Below, in pieces: positions 26,901 through 35,419 of a stretch of 64,000 nucleotides of DNA; the stretch's first letter is position 1, and the number at the start of each line of letters is the position of its first letter. The position numbers and the translations under genes are program-made. The notes under the pieces are model-generated. The model was given only the letters and a program-made list of their open reading frames with translations, had not been told where the DNA came from and did no database searches. Origin of the DNA: Halorubrum sp. Hd13 (lineage in GTDB: Archaea; Halobacteriota; Halobacteria; Halobacteriales; Haloferacaceae); assembly GCF_002252755.1 (NCBI RefSeq), contig NZ_NHOY01000094.1, positions 1 to 64,000 on the forward strand, read 5' to 3'.

Positions 26901-29159
26901 CTACAGCTTCCCGGCGTTCCGCGCCTGCTCGACCCGCTTCGTCGCCTGCTCGACCCGCTTCCCGGTCGCGTTCGCGAGCCCGGGCGGGAGCCCCTCGCGC
27001 GCCGCCGCGAGTCGCTCCTCGATCCGCGCGATCCGGTCGAGCACGTTCGCCAGCTGACGCTCCGTCCCCTCGCCGTCGCCCTCGCGGGCGCGCTCCTCGG
27101 CCCGCTCCGCGGCGTCGACCGCGGCCGCGAGCGCGCGTTCGAGCCCGTTCACCGCGTTCGACGGGCCGCCGCCCGAACCGCCTCCGCCGCCGCTCGTCCC
27201 GCTCCCGCCACCTGTGTCGTCGCTCCCGTCGTCGTCATCGCCGTCTCCGTCGCCGCCCTCCGCCGCCGCGGCCGCGACCGCGGCGCGGGTCTCCTCGGCC
27301 ACGTCGGCGACGTAGCCGGCGAGCGGGGCCGCCCCGGTCTCCGGGCGGTCGATCCGGATCGGCGATCGCCCCTCGCCGTCGTCGCCGTCGCCCGAATCCC
27401 CGCCGTCATCGCCTTCCGAGCCCGGCGGGTCCGGGTTGACCCGGTACGCGCCGACCTCTTCGTCGGCGTCGCGGACCTCGGTCGTGTACGCGCCGCCGGC
27501 GTGGACGTAGGCCGCGTCGCTCCCGTCGATCGCGGAGTCGTAGATCCGACCGGCGAAGTCGTCCTCGATCGCCGTCCGCGTCAGGTCGACGTCGCTCTCC
27601 TCGTCCGAGAGCTCCACCTTCCGCGCGTCCTCGCGGGCGACGAGCGGGATCTCGCCGTCGACGCCGGCGGCCGTCACTGGCTCGTCAGCCGAGACCGTCA
27701 GCTCCTCGCTGTGCGGCGCCCGCCCCGCGCCGTTCACCGTCAGCCGGTGGTCGCCCTCGGGGACGCCGTTCGCGACCGCGATCCCGCCCGCGAACGTCGG
27801 GACCGCCTCGGGGTCGCTCTCGATCAGGACGAACGACTCGACGCCCGCGTCGGCCGTCGTCAGCCCCTCGCCGTCGGGGGCCTCGTCGGTCTCGGTCGCC
27901 CGCGTCACGCGGGCGACGACCGCGTCGAGCGCGCCCGCGGCGTCGCCGCCGACTTCCGCGTCGCCGGCGATGGCGTCGTATCGGTCGGCGAGCTCGGCGC
28001 GGTGGTTCCCGGCCGTGACGTCGAGCGCGGGGTTCTCGTAGCGCGGCTGCTCCCACGGCACGCCGGTGGTCGTGATATGGCTCGCGACGGCGTCCTCGAC
28101 CGCCTCGGGGACGGCGAACTCGAAGCTGAGCTGCGGCCCGGTGAACGCCGATATCCCCTCCAGTTCGGCGCTCTCGACGAGTTCGTAGCCGACGACCTCG
28201 TCGACGGTCTCGTCCGCGAGCGCGTCCTCGCGGTCGGCGTGGCGGAACGCGATCCCCGTCTCCCGGAGCGGGAGGTCGGTCGGGGGCGACCGCAGGGCGT
28301 CGAGCGATCGGACGCTCAGCGCCCCGTCGACCAGCGACTCCTCGGTGACGGACGGGAGGTCTGGGTGCTCGTAGATCGGCTCGCCCTCGTACTCGGGGAC
28401 GACGAAGGGGAGCCGGGCCCCCTCGTCGCGGGGGAGCCCGTACGCGATCGGGATCCCGAGGAGGTCCTCGACGGTGTCGATCGTCGTGTTCGTGATGTCC
28501 GCGAGCAGCCCGTCCTCGCCGACCCGCTGGAACCGGTCGGGGATCTCGTTGACCGAGAGCGTGCTGGAGTGCGAGCCGAGCTCGGGAAGGATCCGCGGGA
28601 CCACGTCGGGGTCGGGGTCGAGGAACTCGTTGTTCGGGACGCTCCGGGAGTGCGAGCTGGCGACGTACAGCTGGGGGTCGCCGGTGTCGAGGTCGACGAA
28701 GACGTGGAGCACCTCCCAGTCGTGCCAGTGGAAGTTCGCGGTGAACTGGTCGAACGCGGAGTAGAACCAGAACTGAACGACCGCGAGCGGGGAGTCATCG
28801 TACCGGACCCCGTTGTAGAACACGGTGGGGTTCGGCGGCTCGCCGGCCTCGTCGTACCGCTCGTGGTAGCCGTCGAACGCCGCGAAGCCGTCGACCACCG
28901 TCTCGCCGTCCTCCTCGGTCGCGTACGGGCGCGGGTCCGTGGGGAACCACGGCTCCGCCGAATCGAAGTACAGCGTCGGCGCGAACCGGGCCGCGAGCTC
29001 GTCGAGCCGGTCCGACTCCACCCCGGCGGTCGCGGCGTCGTCCGCCTCGGAGCCGGAGCAGCCGGCGACCGCGGCGCTCCCGGCGCCCGCGAGCGCGCCG
29101 AGGACGGTCCGCCGACCGACGGTCCGCCGGTCGGCGTCCGGATCCGGCTCTCCGGTCAC
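26901..29159 (-). CDS. Tat-exported lipoprotein with a HWHDWE motif, function unknown
   Basis: The 752-residue precursor has twin arginines in VGRRTVLGA and a lipobox ending at Cys34 (VAGC), so it should be a surface-anchored lipoprotein. The domain from about 50 to 320 contains HWHDWE (144-149) followed by a beta-strand VLHVFVDLDTG. That heptad resembles the GHRHDWE signature of NLP necrosis-inducing proteins and the DWE motif of Vps62-like proteins. The middle part has Ig-like strands. Then comes a Gly/Ser/Asp-rich linker (about 640-670) and a final 80-residue coiled coil rich in Ala, Glu and Arg. I do not recognise the protein as a characterised family; the NLP/Vps62 link is weak. Confidence 0.75.
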   Translation of the reverse strand: MTGEPDPDADRRTVGRRTVLGALAGAGSAAVAGCSGSEADDAATAGVESDRLDELAARFAPTLYFDSAEPWFPTDPRPYATEEDGETVVDGFAAFDGYHERYDEAGEPPNPTVFYNGVRYDDSPLAVVQFWFYSAFDQFTANFHWHDWEVLHVFVDLDTGDPQLYVASSHSRSVPNNEFLDPDPDVVPRILPELGSHSSTLSVNEIPDRFQRVGEDGLLADITNTTIDTVEDLLGIPIAYGLPRDEGARLPFVVPEYEGEPIYEHPDLPSVTEESLVDGALSVRSLDALRSPPTDLPLRETGIAFRHADREDALADETVDEVVGYELVESAELEGISAFTGPQLSFEFAVPEAVEDAVASHITTTGVPWEQPRYENPALDVTAGNHRAELADRYDAIAGDAEVGGDAAGALDAVVARVTRATETDEAPDGEGLTTADAGVESFVLIESDPEAVPTFAGGIAVANGVPEGDHRLTVNGAGRAPHSEELTVSADEPVTAAGVDGEIPLVAREDARKVELSDEESDVDLTRTAIEDDFAGRIYDSAIDGSDAAYVHAGGAYTTEVRDADEEVGAYRVNPDPPGSEGDDGGDSGDGDDGEGRSPIRIDRPETGAAPLAGYVADVAEETRAAVAAAAAEGGDGDGDDDDGSDDTGGGSGTSGGGGGSGGGPSNAVNGLERALAAAVDAAERAEERAREGDGEGTERQLANVLDRIARIEERLAAAREGLPPGLANATGKRVEQATKRVEQARNAGKL

Positions 29160-29330
29160 GGGCGGTCCTCCCCGCAGACCGAGGCCGTATCGATCGTCGC
29201 CGCTCGCGGCTCCTGATTCATTTCACTGATTTACGACCGTAGCGCCGAATAAGTCTTCTGACGCCAAGAGACATGCCGCTCGGATGCGCCCGGGAGAAGG
29301 TATTTGCGCCCGGACCCGTGACTCCTCGGT

Positions 29331-29723
29331 ATGGACGGCAAGAAGGCCCTCTACTACGGGGCGATCGCGATCGGGGTGCTGATCGCCCTCTCCGTCGTCG
29401 GGACGATCATCTCCGTTGTGCTCGGAGTCACCTTCTGGGTGCTCACCTGGGCGATCCGGCTCGCCGTGCTGGCGGGGCTCGGCTACGCCGCGTACAAGGC
29501 GGGCTCGTGGCTGCTGAGCGACGACGACGCCGGGTCGTTCGACTCGATCGGCTCGGTGTCGTCGTCGTCCTCGACCGACGCCGGGAGTAATCGACAGGAC
29601 CGCCTCCGCCAGCAGTACGTCGAGGGACAGATCAGCGAGGCGGAGTTCGAGCGCCGGATCGCCAGCGAGCTCGAGACGGAGGAGCTCGACGACATCGACC
29701 GCGAGCTGGAACGGGAGCGGTAG
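29331..29723 (+). CDS. Membrane protein with C-terminal SHOCT-like domain
   Basis: The 130-residue protein has two membrane helices (about 6-31 and 35-58), an acidic serine-rich linker, and a C-terminal helical domain RLRQQYVEGQISEAEFERR (about 95-113). That is the SHOCT signature, a short oligomerisation domain found at ends of many unrelated proteins. The role is unknown. The start at 29331 follows TATTTGCG, which sits about 27 bases upstream as a TATA box. It converges on hisE. Confidence 0.82.
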   Translation: MDGKKALYYGAIAIGVLIALSVVGTIISVVLGVTFWVLTWAIRLAVLAGLGYAAYKAGSWLLSDDDAGSFDSIGSVSSSSSTDAGSNRQDRLRQQYVEGQISEAEFERRIASELETEELDDIDRELERER

Positions 29724-29741
29724 GCGGCGAGCAGTGGGCGG

Positions 29742-30071
29742 TCAGAACCGCTCGCGGAGCTCGCCGCGGAGGTCGTCGAGGTCGAGATCCTTCATCGCGA
29801 GCAGCACCAGCAGGTGATAGACGAGGTCGGCGCTCTCGGCGGTGAGCTCGTCGAGATCGTCGTCCTTCGCCGCGAGGATGGCCTCGGTCGACTCCTCGCC
29901 GATCTTCTCTAAGACGGCGTTCTCGCCCTTCTCGTGGGTAAAAAGCGAGGCCGTGTACGAGCCCTCGGGGAGCTCCGCCTTCCGGGACGCGATGGTGGCG
30001 AACAGCTCGTCGAGGACGGCCTCGGGCGGGGCGTCGGGGTCCTCTCGCGCGTCGGTCTCGGGGTCGCTCAC
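29742..30071 (-). CDS. hisE: Phosphoribosyl-ATP pyrophosphatase
   Basis: HisE removes pyrophosphate from phosphoribosyl-ATP, the second step of histidine synthesis. This 109-residue protein has the MazG-like metal site: EKIGEESTEAILAAKDDD followed by TAESADLVYHLLVLL. Length is typical. The ATG overlaps the stop of pdxT (GTGA arrangement on the minus strand), so hisE is translated downstream of pdxT. HisI is not nearby, so HisE is a separate protein rather than the HisIE fusion. Confidence 0.93.
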   Translation of the reverse strand: MSDPETDAREDPDAPPEAVLDELFATIASRKAELPEGSYTASLFTHEKGENAVLEKIGEESTEAILAAKDDDLDELTAESADLVYHLLVLLAMKDLDLDDLRGELRERF

Positions 30072-30661
30072 GCGACCACCTCGCGATCGGGGAAGAAGGC
30101 GAGGTCGTGGATCCGCGGGTCGTCGGTGAGCTCCGGGTGGAACGCGGTGGCGACGACGGGGCCGTCGCGAACGGCCACCGGGCGGCCGTCGACGGTCGCG
30201 AGCACCTCGACGTCCGAGCCGACCTCGTCGATGAGCGGCGCGCGGATGAAGACGGCGTGGAACGGCTCGTCGAGACCGGTTACCGGCATCTTCGCCTCGA
30301 AGGAGTCCTTCTGTCGACCGAACGCGTTGCGGTCGACGGAGACGTCGACGAGTTCGAGCGCGTCGACGCGGTCGTCCTTCGCGTCCCGCGAGCAGACGAT
30401 GAGGCCGGCGCAGGTGGCGAGCACGGGCTTCCCGCTCGCGACGTGCTCGCGGATCTCCGCGGCGATCCCCTCTCTGTGGATCAGCCGCGAGATGGTCGTC
30501 GACTCCCCGCCCGGCATGAGGAGCACGTCGCAGTTCGGCACGATACCGGCGTCGCGGACCTCGACGACCTCGGCGGACTCGTCGTGAGCGGCCGCGGCGT
30601 TCCGGACGGCGGCGGCGTGCTCGGCCACGTCGCCCTGCACGGCGATGACGCCTGCTTTCAT
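30068..30661 (-). CDS. pdxT: Pyridoxal 5'-phosphate synthase, glutaminase subunit
   Basis: PdxT releases ammonia from glutamine for PdxS (PLP synthase). It belongs to the class I amidotransferases: the nucleophile is the Cys in VLATCAGLIV, and His-Glu are in TAFHPELTDD near the C-terminus. MPGGESTTISRL is the family signature. The chosen ATG at 30661 gives 197 residues beginning MKAGVIAVQGDV; an upstream in-frame ATG would add nine unusual residues. It is the first gene of the pair with hisE. Confidence 0.93.
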   Translation of the reverse strand: MKAGVIAVQGDVAEHAAAVRNAAAAHDESAEVVEVRDAGIVPNCDVLLMPGGESTTISRLIHREGIAAEIREHVASGKPVLATCAGLIVCSRDAKDDRVDALELVDVSVDRNAFGRQKDSFEAKMPVTGLDEPFHAVFIRAPLIDEVGSDVEVLATVDGRPVAVRDGPVVATAFHPELTDDPRIHDLAFFPDREVVA

Positions 30662-30744
30662 GTCACTCACTCGGTCGGGGACGGGCAAAAAGGGCGCGCT
30701 ACCGGTCAGCCGGCGGGAAGTGTTCGAACGGAGACGTCGGACCG

Positions 30745-30909
30745 TTAGGCGACCGTCAGCGAGAGGATCTGCACGAAGACGCCGAAGAGGACGCAGAACG
30801 CGAGGACGGTCTTGGGACTCATCGAGATCGCGTTCCGGTCCTCGTTGTCGAAGTAGCGGACCAGTCCCGCACTGGACATCAGCCCGCCGGAGTTGGAGCC
30901 ACTGCTCAT
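30745..30909 (-). CDS. secG: Preprotein translocase Sec61-beta subunit
   Basis: This 54-residue protein is the small beta subunit of the archaeal SecYE-beta channel. After a Ser/Gly-rich cytoplasmic start (MSSGSNSGGLMSSAGLVRYF) comes the conserved DNEDRNAISMSPKT and one membrane helix VLAFCVLFGVFVQIL. The ATG at 30909 was chosen over upstream codons because Sec61-beta starts are short like this. It lies 83 bases upstream of pdxT but is likely its own unit. Confidence 0.93.
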   Translation of the reverse strand: MSSGSNSGGLMSSAGLVRYFDNEDRNAISMSPKTVLAFCVLFGVFVQILSLTVA

Positions 30910-31056
30910 ACTCGTGAGTGACCCGCGCGGCGTTCTAAACGTTTCGCTCGCGGCCGACGAGCCTCGGCCGCGGCCGGCGAGCCGAATCCGACAGCCCCCG
31001 CGTATCGCCGAGTGGGAAACCCTTATGCGCGGTCCGCCGGTAGAACCGGTCGGATA

Positions 31057-31326
31057 ATGACTGTTCGACTGCTGGATTTTCACGCTGACTGGTGCGGCCC
31101 GTGTAAGACGCAGGACCCGATCCTGGAGGAGATCCAGGAGGACCTCGGCGACGCCTTCGAGCTCCAGAAGGTGAACGTCGACGAGGAGCAGGACGTCGCC
31201 AACCAGTACCAGGTCCGCTCGCTCCCGACGCTGATCATCGAGAACGACGACGGCGTCGTGGACCGCTTCGTCGGCGTCACCCAGCGCGAGGACATCGAGG
31301 CCGCGCTGTCCGAGGCCGGCGCCTGA
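31057..31326 (+). CDS. Thioredoxin
   Basis: This 89-residue protein is a minimal thioredoxin with the active site WCGPCK and the cis-proline loop RSLPTLII. It reduces disulphides in cytoplasmic proteins using electrons from a thioredoxin reductase elsewhere. It is shorter than the usual 105-110 because the first beta strand and helix are missing, a form common in haloarchaea. CTTATGCG about 30 bases upstream may be the TATA box. The start at 31057 (MTVRLLDFHADWC) is the only one giving a normal thioredoxin N-terminus. Confidence 0.92.
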   Translation: MTVRLLDFHADWCGPCKTQDPILEEIQEDLGDAFELQKVNVDEEQDVANQYQVRSLPTLIIENDDGVVDRFVGVTQREDIEAALSEAGA

Positions 31327-31393
31327 GGTTCGGACCGCCCGTTCGGTTTCGGCGGTCCGGGGTACCGCCGACCCGCCGCCGCGTCTCGCAACC

Positions 31394-31400
31394 TTTTATA
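31394..31400 (+). promoter_or_regulatory. TATA box of the L40e gene
   Basis: TTTTATA centred 26 bases before the ATG at 31423, the standard haloarchaeal position for a leaderless transcript. Confidence 0.65.
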
Positions 31401-31422
31401 GCGTCGCCGCGACAGTAGCCGT

Positions 31423-31572
31423 ATGGCCAGCTTCGACGCCGCGGAACGCCGCAACCTCGACCGGCAGATCTGCATGCGCTGTAACGCCCGCAACGCCCCC
31501 GACGCGAAGCGCTGCCGCAAGTGCGGCTACAAGAACCTCCGCCCGAAGGCGACGGAACGCCGCGCCACGTAA
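31423..31572 (+). CDS. rpl40e: 50S ribosomal protein L40e
   Basis: This 49-residue zinc-ribbon ribosomal protein is conserved in archaea and eukaryotes (where it is made as a ubiquitin fusion). The zinc site is two CxxC pairs: CMRC (17-20) and CRKC (31-34). It is basic, unlike most halophile proteins, as expected for an rRNA-binding protein. It lies about 100 bases after thioredoxin, with its own TATA box. Confidence 0.95.
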   Translation: MASFDAAERRNLDRQICMRCNARNAPDAKRCRKCGYKNLRPKATERRAT

Positions 31573-31680
31573 GCGGTCGTCCCCTCATTCGTTCTCTGCG
31601 ACCCGTTTGTTCGGTAGCCGCGGGTGCAATCTGTCTGGTCATCTCTCCGTTGATCGGGTATCGATCGTTGCTCTCGTTGA
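31573..31680. other. Intergenic, nothing recognised
   Basis: Between L40e and element B, I see no gene, hairpin or repeat beyond a T-rich stretch soon after the L40e stop that could terminate transcription. Confidence 0.5.
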
Positions 31681-31689
31681 CGTCGCGAT

Positions 31690-32058
31690 GAACACCTCCA
31701 AAGCCCCAGCCGCTCGCTTATAAGTCGTTGTTGACGCGTTGAACACCTCCAAAGCCCCAGCCGCTCGCTTATAAGTCGTTGTTGACGCGTTGAACACCTC
31801 CAAAGCCCCAGCCGCGAGGCGGGCGCACGCTCGTTGCGCTCCTCGGTCACTCACTTCGTTCGTTCCCTGCGGTGCTTCCGTCGCCTGCGCCCGCCTCGCG
31901 GCTGCCCCTTTGAGTCCCGCCCCGCACCACGACCGCACCTCACGCCTCCCCAGCCTCGTCGGACCGGCGCGACCGCGCCGGTCCGACTCCCTCGCGCGTG
32001 CGATTCGCGCCCTCCGGGCGCTCATCGGCACGCGCCACCGCCGCGTTTGTATATAAAC
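31690..32058 (-). ncRNA. Structured intergenic element B (candidate non-coding RNA or repeat)
   Basis: Read on the minus strand this mirrors element A part for part. TTTATATA is followed about 16 bases on by GCGGTGGCGCGTGCCG, then GCGCCC-GGA-GGGCGC, a 13-bp perfect hairpin (31958-31970 with 31975-31987) at the place of A's 5-bp hairpin, the shared 20-base block (31938-31957), GGACTCAAAGGGGCAG, and a 16-bp perfect stem (31812-31827 with 31886-31901). The tail has three GGGGCTTTGGAGGTGTTC units with a 51-bp period (31690, 31741, 31792), the spacers being identical and carrying CTTATAAG. Stem sequences differ from A but still pair. It follows the polyprenol-kinase-like gene on the same strand. 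Reading frames shift between A and B, which argues against coding. Confidence 0.55.
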
Positions 32059-32131
32059 GCCCTCTGCGTTCCTCGCTCCTCGCTCTTCGCTCGTTGCCGA
32101 GCCGTGATCCGCGCCGTGATCCGCGCTGTGC

Positions 32132-32749
32132 CTACCCCACCACCGCGAGCGCGAGGAGCATCCCGCCGGCGGCGGCGGGCGGGATGGTGAGGTTGTCGTC
32201 GACGGCGACGCCACGGATTATCGGTGGGAGGCCGTCCGCGACCGCGGCGGGGGCGGCGCCCGCGCCCGCGACGACGACGCCGACGTCGGGGCCGAAGGCG
32301 GGGATGGTGAACGGAACGGCGAGCCCGAAGCAGACGAGGAACATCGCGACCCACGCGGCGGGCCGCTTCGCCTCGGTGGCCTCGTTGTCCCCCAGCGCGC
32401 CGCTGACGGGGTCGCCGACCGACAGCATCCACATCGCGGGGATCGCCAGGGTCGGCTCCAAGAGGAGGACCGCGCCGGTCATGCTCACCTGGTACAGCGC
32501 GTAGCCGGCGAGCGCGTCGGTCTCGTACTCCCGGGTGAGCTTCCGGTAGAGCCAGTGGTCGAGCCCGACGACGAGCCGGAGGAACTCCAGCGTGAGGACG
32601 ACGGCGAGCGCGGCGAGGAGGAAGTAGCGCGTCTCCGTCCACGTGAACCAGCCGAGCAGGTACGGCACCGGGTAGAGGGTCCCCCCGGAGTGGACCAGCC
32701 GCCGCTCGAACTCCACGTCGGCCCGCCACTCCGCCGCCGGAAGGGGCAC
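32132..32749 (-). CDS. Dolichol/phytol kinase-like membrane protein
   Basis: The 205-residue protein has about six membrane helices. It carries motifs of the polyprenol kinase / CTP-transferase superfamily (SEC59, VTE5): SVGDPVSGALGDNEA in the middle and DGLPPIIRGVAVDDNLTIP near the C-terminus. Members use CTP to phosphorylate a polyprenol lipid carrier; a role in N-glycosylation lipid supply or in isoprenoid salvage is possible. It starts three bases after the stop of glyS, so the two are co-transcribed. The exact substrate is inference. Confidence 0.72.
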   Translation of the reverse strand: MPLPAAEWRADVEFERRLVHSGGTLYPVPYLLGWFTWTETRYFLLAALAVVLTLEFLRLVVGLDHWLYRKLTREYETDALAGYALYQVSMTGAVLLLEPTLAIPAMWMLSVGDPVSGALGDNEATEAKRPAAWVAMFLVCFGLAVPFTIPAFGPDVGVVVAGAGAAPAAVADGLPPIIRGVAVDDNLTIPPAAAGGMLLALAVVG

Positions 32750-32752
32750 GGG

Positions 32753-34537
32753 TCAGTTGGTCTCGACGTCCGTCTCGACGCTCTGGTACCGGTCCCGCAG
32801 CGCGTCGAACGACTCGCCCGCGCGGAGCGCGGCCAACTCGCCGGCCAGGTCGTCGGCGGGGACCCGGACCTGCGCGGCCGAGTCGCGCTCGCGGACGGTG
32901 ACGGTGTCGGGGCCGCCCCCCTCGATCCCGTCGCGGTCGATCGTGACGCAGAACGGCGTTCCGACCTCGTCCTGGCGGCGGTAGCGCCGCCCGATCGAGC
33001 CGGAGTCGTCGTACGCCACCGCGAGGCCGGCCGCGCGCAGGTCGCCCGCGACCCGGTCCGCGAGGTCGACGAGCCGGTCGTCGTTCGTCACCAGCGGGAA
33101 TACCGCCGCGTCTTGGGGCGCGATCTCGGGCTCCAGCGAGAGGTACGTCCGCGCCTCGTCGTCGACCTCGTCCTCGCGATACGAGTGCGCGAGGAGCGTT
33201 TGGACGGTGCGGCCCACGCCGAAGGACGGCTCGACGACGTGCGGGGTGATGTGCTCGCCGCTCTCGGTGGTCTCCTCGACGGCGAAGTTCGCGACGTCGA
33301 CGTCGACTTCATGCCTTTCACCGTTCACGTCGACCGCGACCGTCTCGCCGTGGAAGGCGTCGGGGTCGCGCTCGGCGAGCGTCTCCAGCGCCGCGGCGAC
33401 CGCGCCGGCGTCGCCGCCGAACTCGGGACCGAGGACCGACATGTCGGGGTCGACCGTCGCGCGCTCGACCGTCTTCGGCTCGTCGTAGCGCTTGAACACG
33501 GTGAACGAGTCGTCGCCGTACTCGCCGTGCTTCGAGAGGTCGTAGTCGGAGCGGTACGAGAAGCCGGCGATCTCGATCCAGTCGCCGTCGACCTCGCTCT
33601 CGGCGTCCCAGCAGTCGGCCGCGTAGTGGGCGCGCTCGCCCGCGAGGTGCTGGCGGAACCGGAACCGGTCGGTGTCGACGCCGACGCGCTCGTACCACGC
33701 CTTCGCGACGCCGAGGTAGTAGCCGACCCACGGGGAGCCGATGACGCCCTCGTCGACCGCCTCGCCCACCGTCGTCTCGACGTACTCGCCGTCCTCGGCC
33801 TCCTGTTCGGTCGCCGGGTACAGCCGGACGTCGACGTCGCGGACGCGGTCCAGCGGGGGTTCGTCCTCCTCCGGGTCGATGAACTGCTCCAGCTCGGCCT
33901 GCGTGAACTCGCGCAGGCGGAGGAGCCCGCCGCGCGGCGAGATCTCGTTGCGGTAGGCGGGTCCGATCTGGGTGATCCCGAACGGGAGGTTCCCGCGGGC
34001 GTACTCCTTCAGTCGCGGGAACTCGACGAAGATCCCCTGGGCCGTCTCCGGCCGGAGGTAGCCGGGGTGGCCGTCGCCCGGGCCGATGTCGGTCGCGAAC
34101 ATGAGGTTGAAGTCCTCGACGGGTTCGCCGGCGAGCGGGGTGCCACAGGAGGGGCAGGCGATCTCGTTGTCCGCGATGAGGTCCTCGACCTCGTCGCCGG
34201 GGAGCGCCTCGGCGTCCTCGATCTCCGTGACGGCCTCCACGAGGTGGTCGGCGCGGTGGGACTCGCCGCACTCGCCGCACTCGACGAGCATGTCGTCGAA
34301 CCCCTCGAGATGGCCGGACGCCTCGAAGACGGCCTCCGGCATTACCGTCGGCGCCTCGATCTCGCGGTTCCCCTCGCGGATGGTGAACCGGTCGCGCCAC
34401 GCGTCCTCGAGGTTCCGCTTCAGCGCCGCGCCCTGCGGACCGAACGTGTAGAAGCCGGCCGTCCCCCCGTACGCGCCGTTCGAGCCGAAAAAGAAGCCCC
34501 GTCGCTTCGCCAGTTCGACGAGGTCGTCCGCGGCCAT
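32753..34537 (-). CDS. glyS: Glycyl-tRNA synthetase
   Basis: This 594-residue class II enzyme charges tRNA-Gly (alpha2 archaeal/eukaryotic type). Class II motif 2 is present as GITQIGPAYRNEISPRGG, motif 3 near PSFGVGRTVQTLL, and the C-terminal anticodon-binding domain from about residue 470. A zinc-binding-like set CGECGE and CPSCGT is inserted near residues 85-140. The ATG at 34537 directly follows the stop of the CBS gene with no bases between. Upstream and downstream genes on the same strand are contiguous, so glyS sits in a three-gene operon. Confidence 0.94.
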   Translation of the reverse strand: MAADDLVELAKRRGFFFGSNGAYGGTAGFYTFGPQGAALKRNLEDAWRDRFTIREGNREIEAPTVMPEAVFEASGHLEGFDDMLVECGECGESHRADHLVEAVTEIEDAEALPGDEVEDLIADNEIACPSCGTPLAGEPVEDFNLMFATDIGPGDGHPGYLRPETAQGIFVEFPRLKEYARGNLPFGITQIGPAYRNEISPRGGLLRLREFTQAELEQFIDPEEDEPPLDRVRDVDVRLYPATEQEAEDGEYVETTVGEAVDEGVIGSPWVGYYLGVAKAWYERVGVDTDRFRFRQHLAGERAHYAADCWDAESEVDGDWIEIAGFSYRSDYDLSKHGEYGDDSFTVFKRYDEPKTVERATVDPDMSVLGPEFGGDAGAVAAALETLAERDPDAFHGETVAVDVNGERHEVDVDVANFAVEETTESGEHITPHVVEPSFGVGRTVQTLLAHSYREDEVDDEARTYLSLEPEIAPQDAAVFPLVTNDDRLVDLADRVAGDLRAAGLAVAYDDSGSIGRRYRRQDEVGTPFCVTIDRDGIEGGGPDTVTVRERDSAAQVRVPADDLAGELAALRAGESFDALRDRYQSVETDVETN

Positions 34538-35386
34538 CTAGAGGCCCTCCAGCAGGTCGACGTCGCGCACGATACCGTTGAGATCGGTCCCGTTGACCAG
34601 GGGAACCTGCTCGATGTCGTTGCTGATGAGTTCCTGTGCGACCTCCTTCGCCGTCCGGGTGCCGCTGACCGTGACGAGGTCCTCCGTCATGAAGTGGCGC
34701 GCCGCCTCCGCCGGGAGCTCCACGTTGCGGGTCGGGAGGTAGCGCGCGCCGGTGGCCTTGATACCCTCCCAGGACCACTCGGAGTCCTGTTCGGCGATCG
34801 AGTCGCCCGTGCTCGCCTCGCCCTCGACGACGCGGGCGACCTCGAGAATGTCGACCTCAGTGAGCATGCCGGCGATCGCGGCGTCGTCGTCGAGCACGAC
34901 CGCGTAGGGGACGTTCGCGAGCCCGATCTCCCGCTCGGCGACCGGCAGCGGGGTCTCGGTGTGGGTCGCGTTGACCGCCTCGGTCGCGAGTTCGCCGACC
35001 TCGGTGCCCCCGTTGATCTCGCCGCGGGCGATCGCCCGCACCACGTCGGTGACGGTGAGGATGCCGACGAGCTCGTCGCCGTCGACGACGGGGAGGCGGC
35101 GGGAGCGCTCGGCGACCATCGTGGCCGCGGCGTCGACGAGGTCCTCGTCCGCGCCGATCGTCGGGACCTCCCGCATCAGCAGCGCGAGCTGGTCTTCGTC
35201 CGGCTGCTCGATGAGGTCGTCGCGAGTGACGAGGCCGCGGTACACCTCGTCGCCGTCGACATCCTTCACGACGGGGACTGAGGAGAAGCCGTACTCCTGG
35301 ATGTACTCCAGCACGTCGTTCCGGCTCCCGGGAATCTCGACGACGACGAGATCCGACCGCGGCGTCATGGCGTCTGACACGTTCAT
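34538..35386 (-). CDS. CBS domain protein with four CBS motifs
   Basis: This 282-residue soluble protein is built from four CBS motifs in two Bateman pairs (about 1-65, 66-130, 140-200 and 225-282). Such modules bind adenine nucleotides and regulate partners. Repeating pieces are VSDAMTPRSDL, VPTIGADEDLVDAAATM, LPVAEREIG and HFMTEDLVTVSG. There is no enzyme domain. Its stop touches the glyS ATG, so it is the first gene of the operon and may link tRNA charging to nucleotide status; that is speculation. A TATA box (GTATACAAG on the minus strand) at 35411-35419 fits the ATG at 35386. Confidence 0.87.
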   Translation of the reverse strand: MNVSDAMTPRSDLVVVEIPGSRNDVLEYIQEYGFSSVPVVKDVDGDEVYRGLVTRDDLIEQPDEDQLALLMREVPTIGADEDLVDAAATMVAERSRRLPVVDGDELVGILTVTDVVRAIARGEINGGTEVGELATEAVNATHTETPLPVAEREIGLANVPYAVVLDDDAAIAGMLTEVDILEVARVVEGEASTGDSIAEQDSEWSWEGIKATGARYLPTRNVELPAEAARHFMTEDLVTVSGTRTAKEVAQELISNDIEQVPLVNGTDLNGIVRDVDLLEGL

Positions 35387-35410
35387 GCACCGTCTTTCAG
35401 CGTGGCACCT

Positions 35411-35419
35411 CTTGTATAC
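35411..35419 (-). promoter_or_regulatory. TATA box of the CBS-glyS operon
   Basis: GTATACAAG on the minus strand, centred about 29 bases before the ATG at 35386. It favours this start over in-frame codons further upstream. Confidence 0.6.

Noticed and set aside
31639-32214. A long open frame on the minus strand across element B
   Set aside because: It is made of the repeat units and a high-GC frame without stops, and overlaps the end of the real polyprenol-kinase-like gene.
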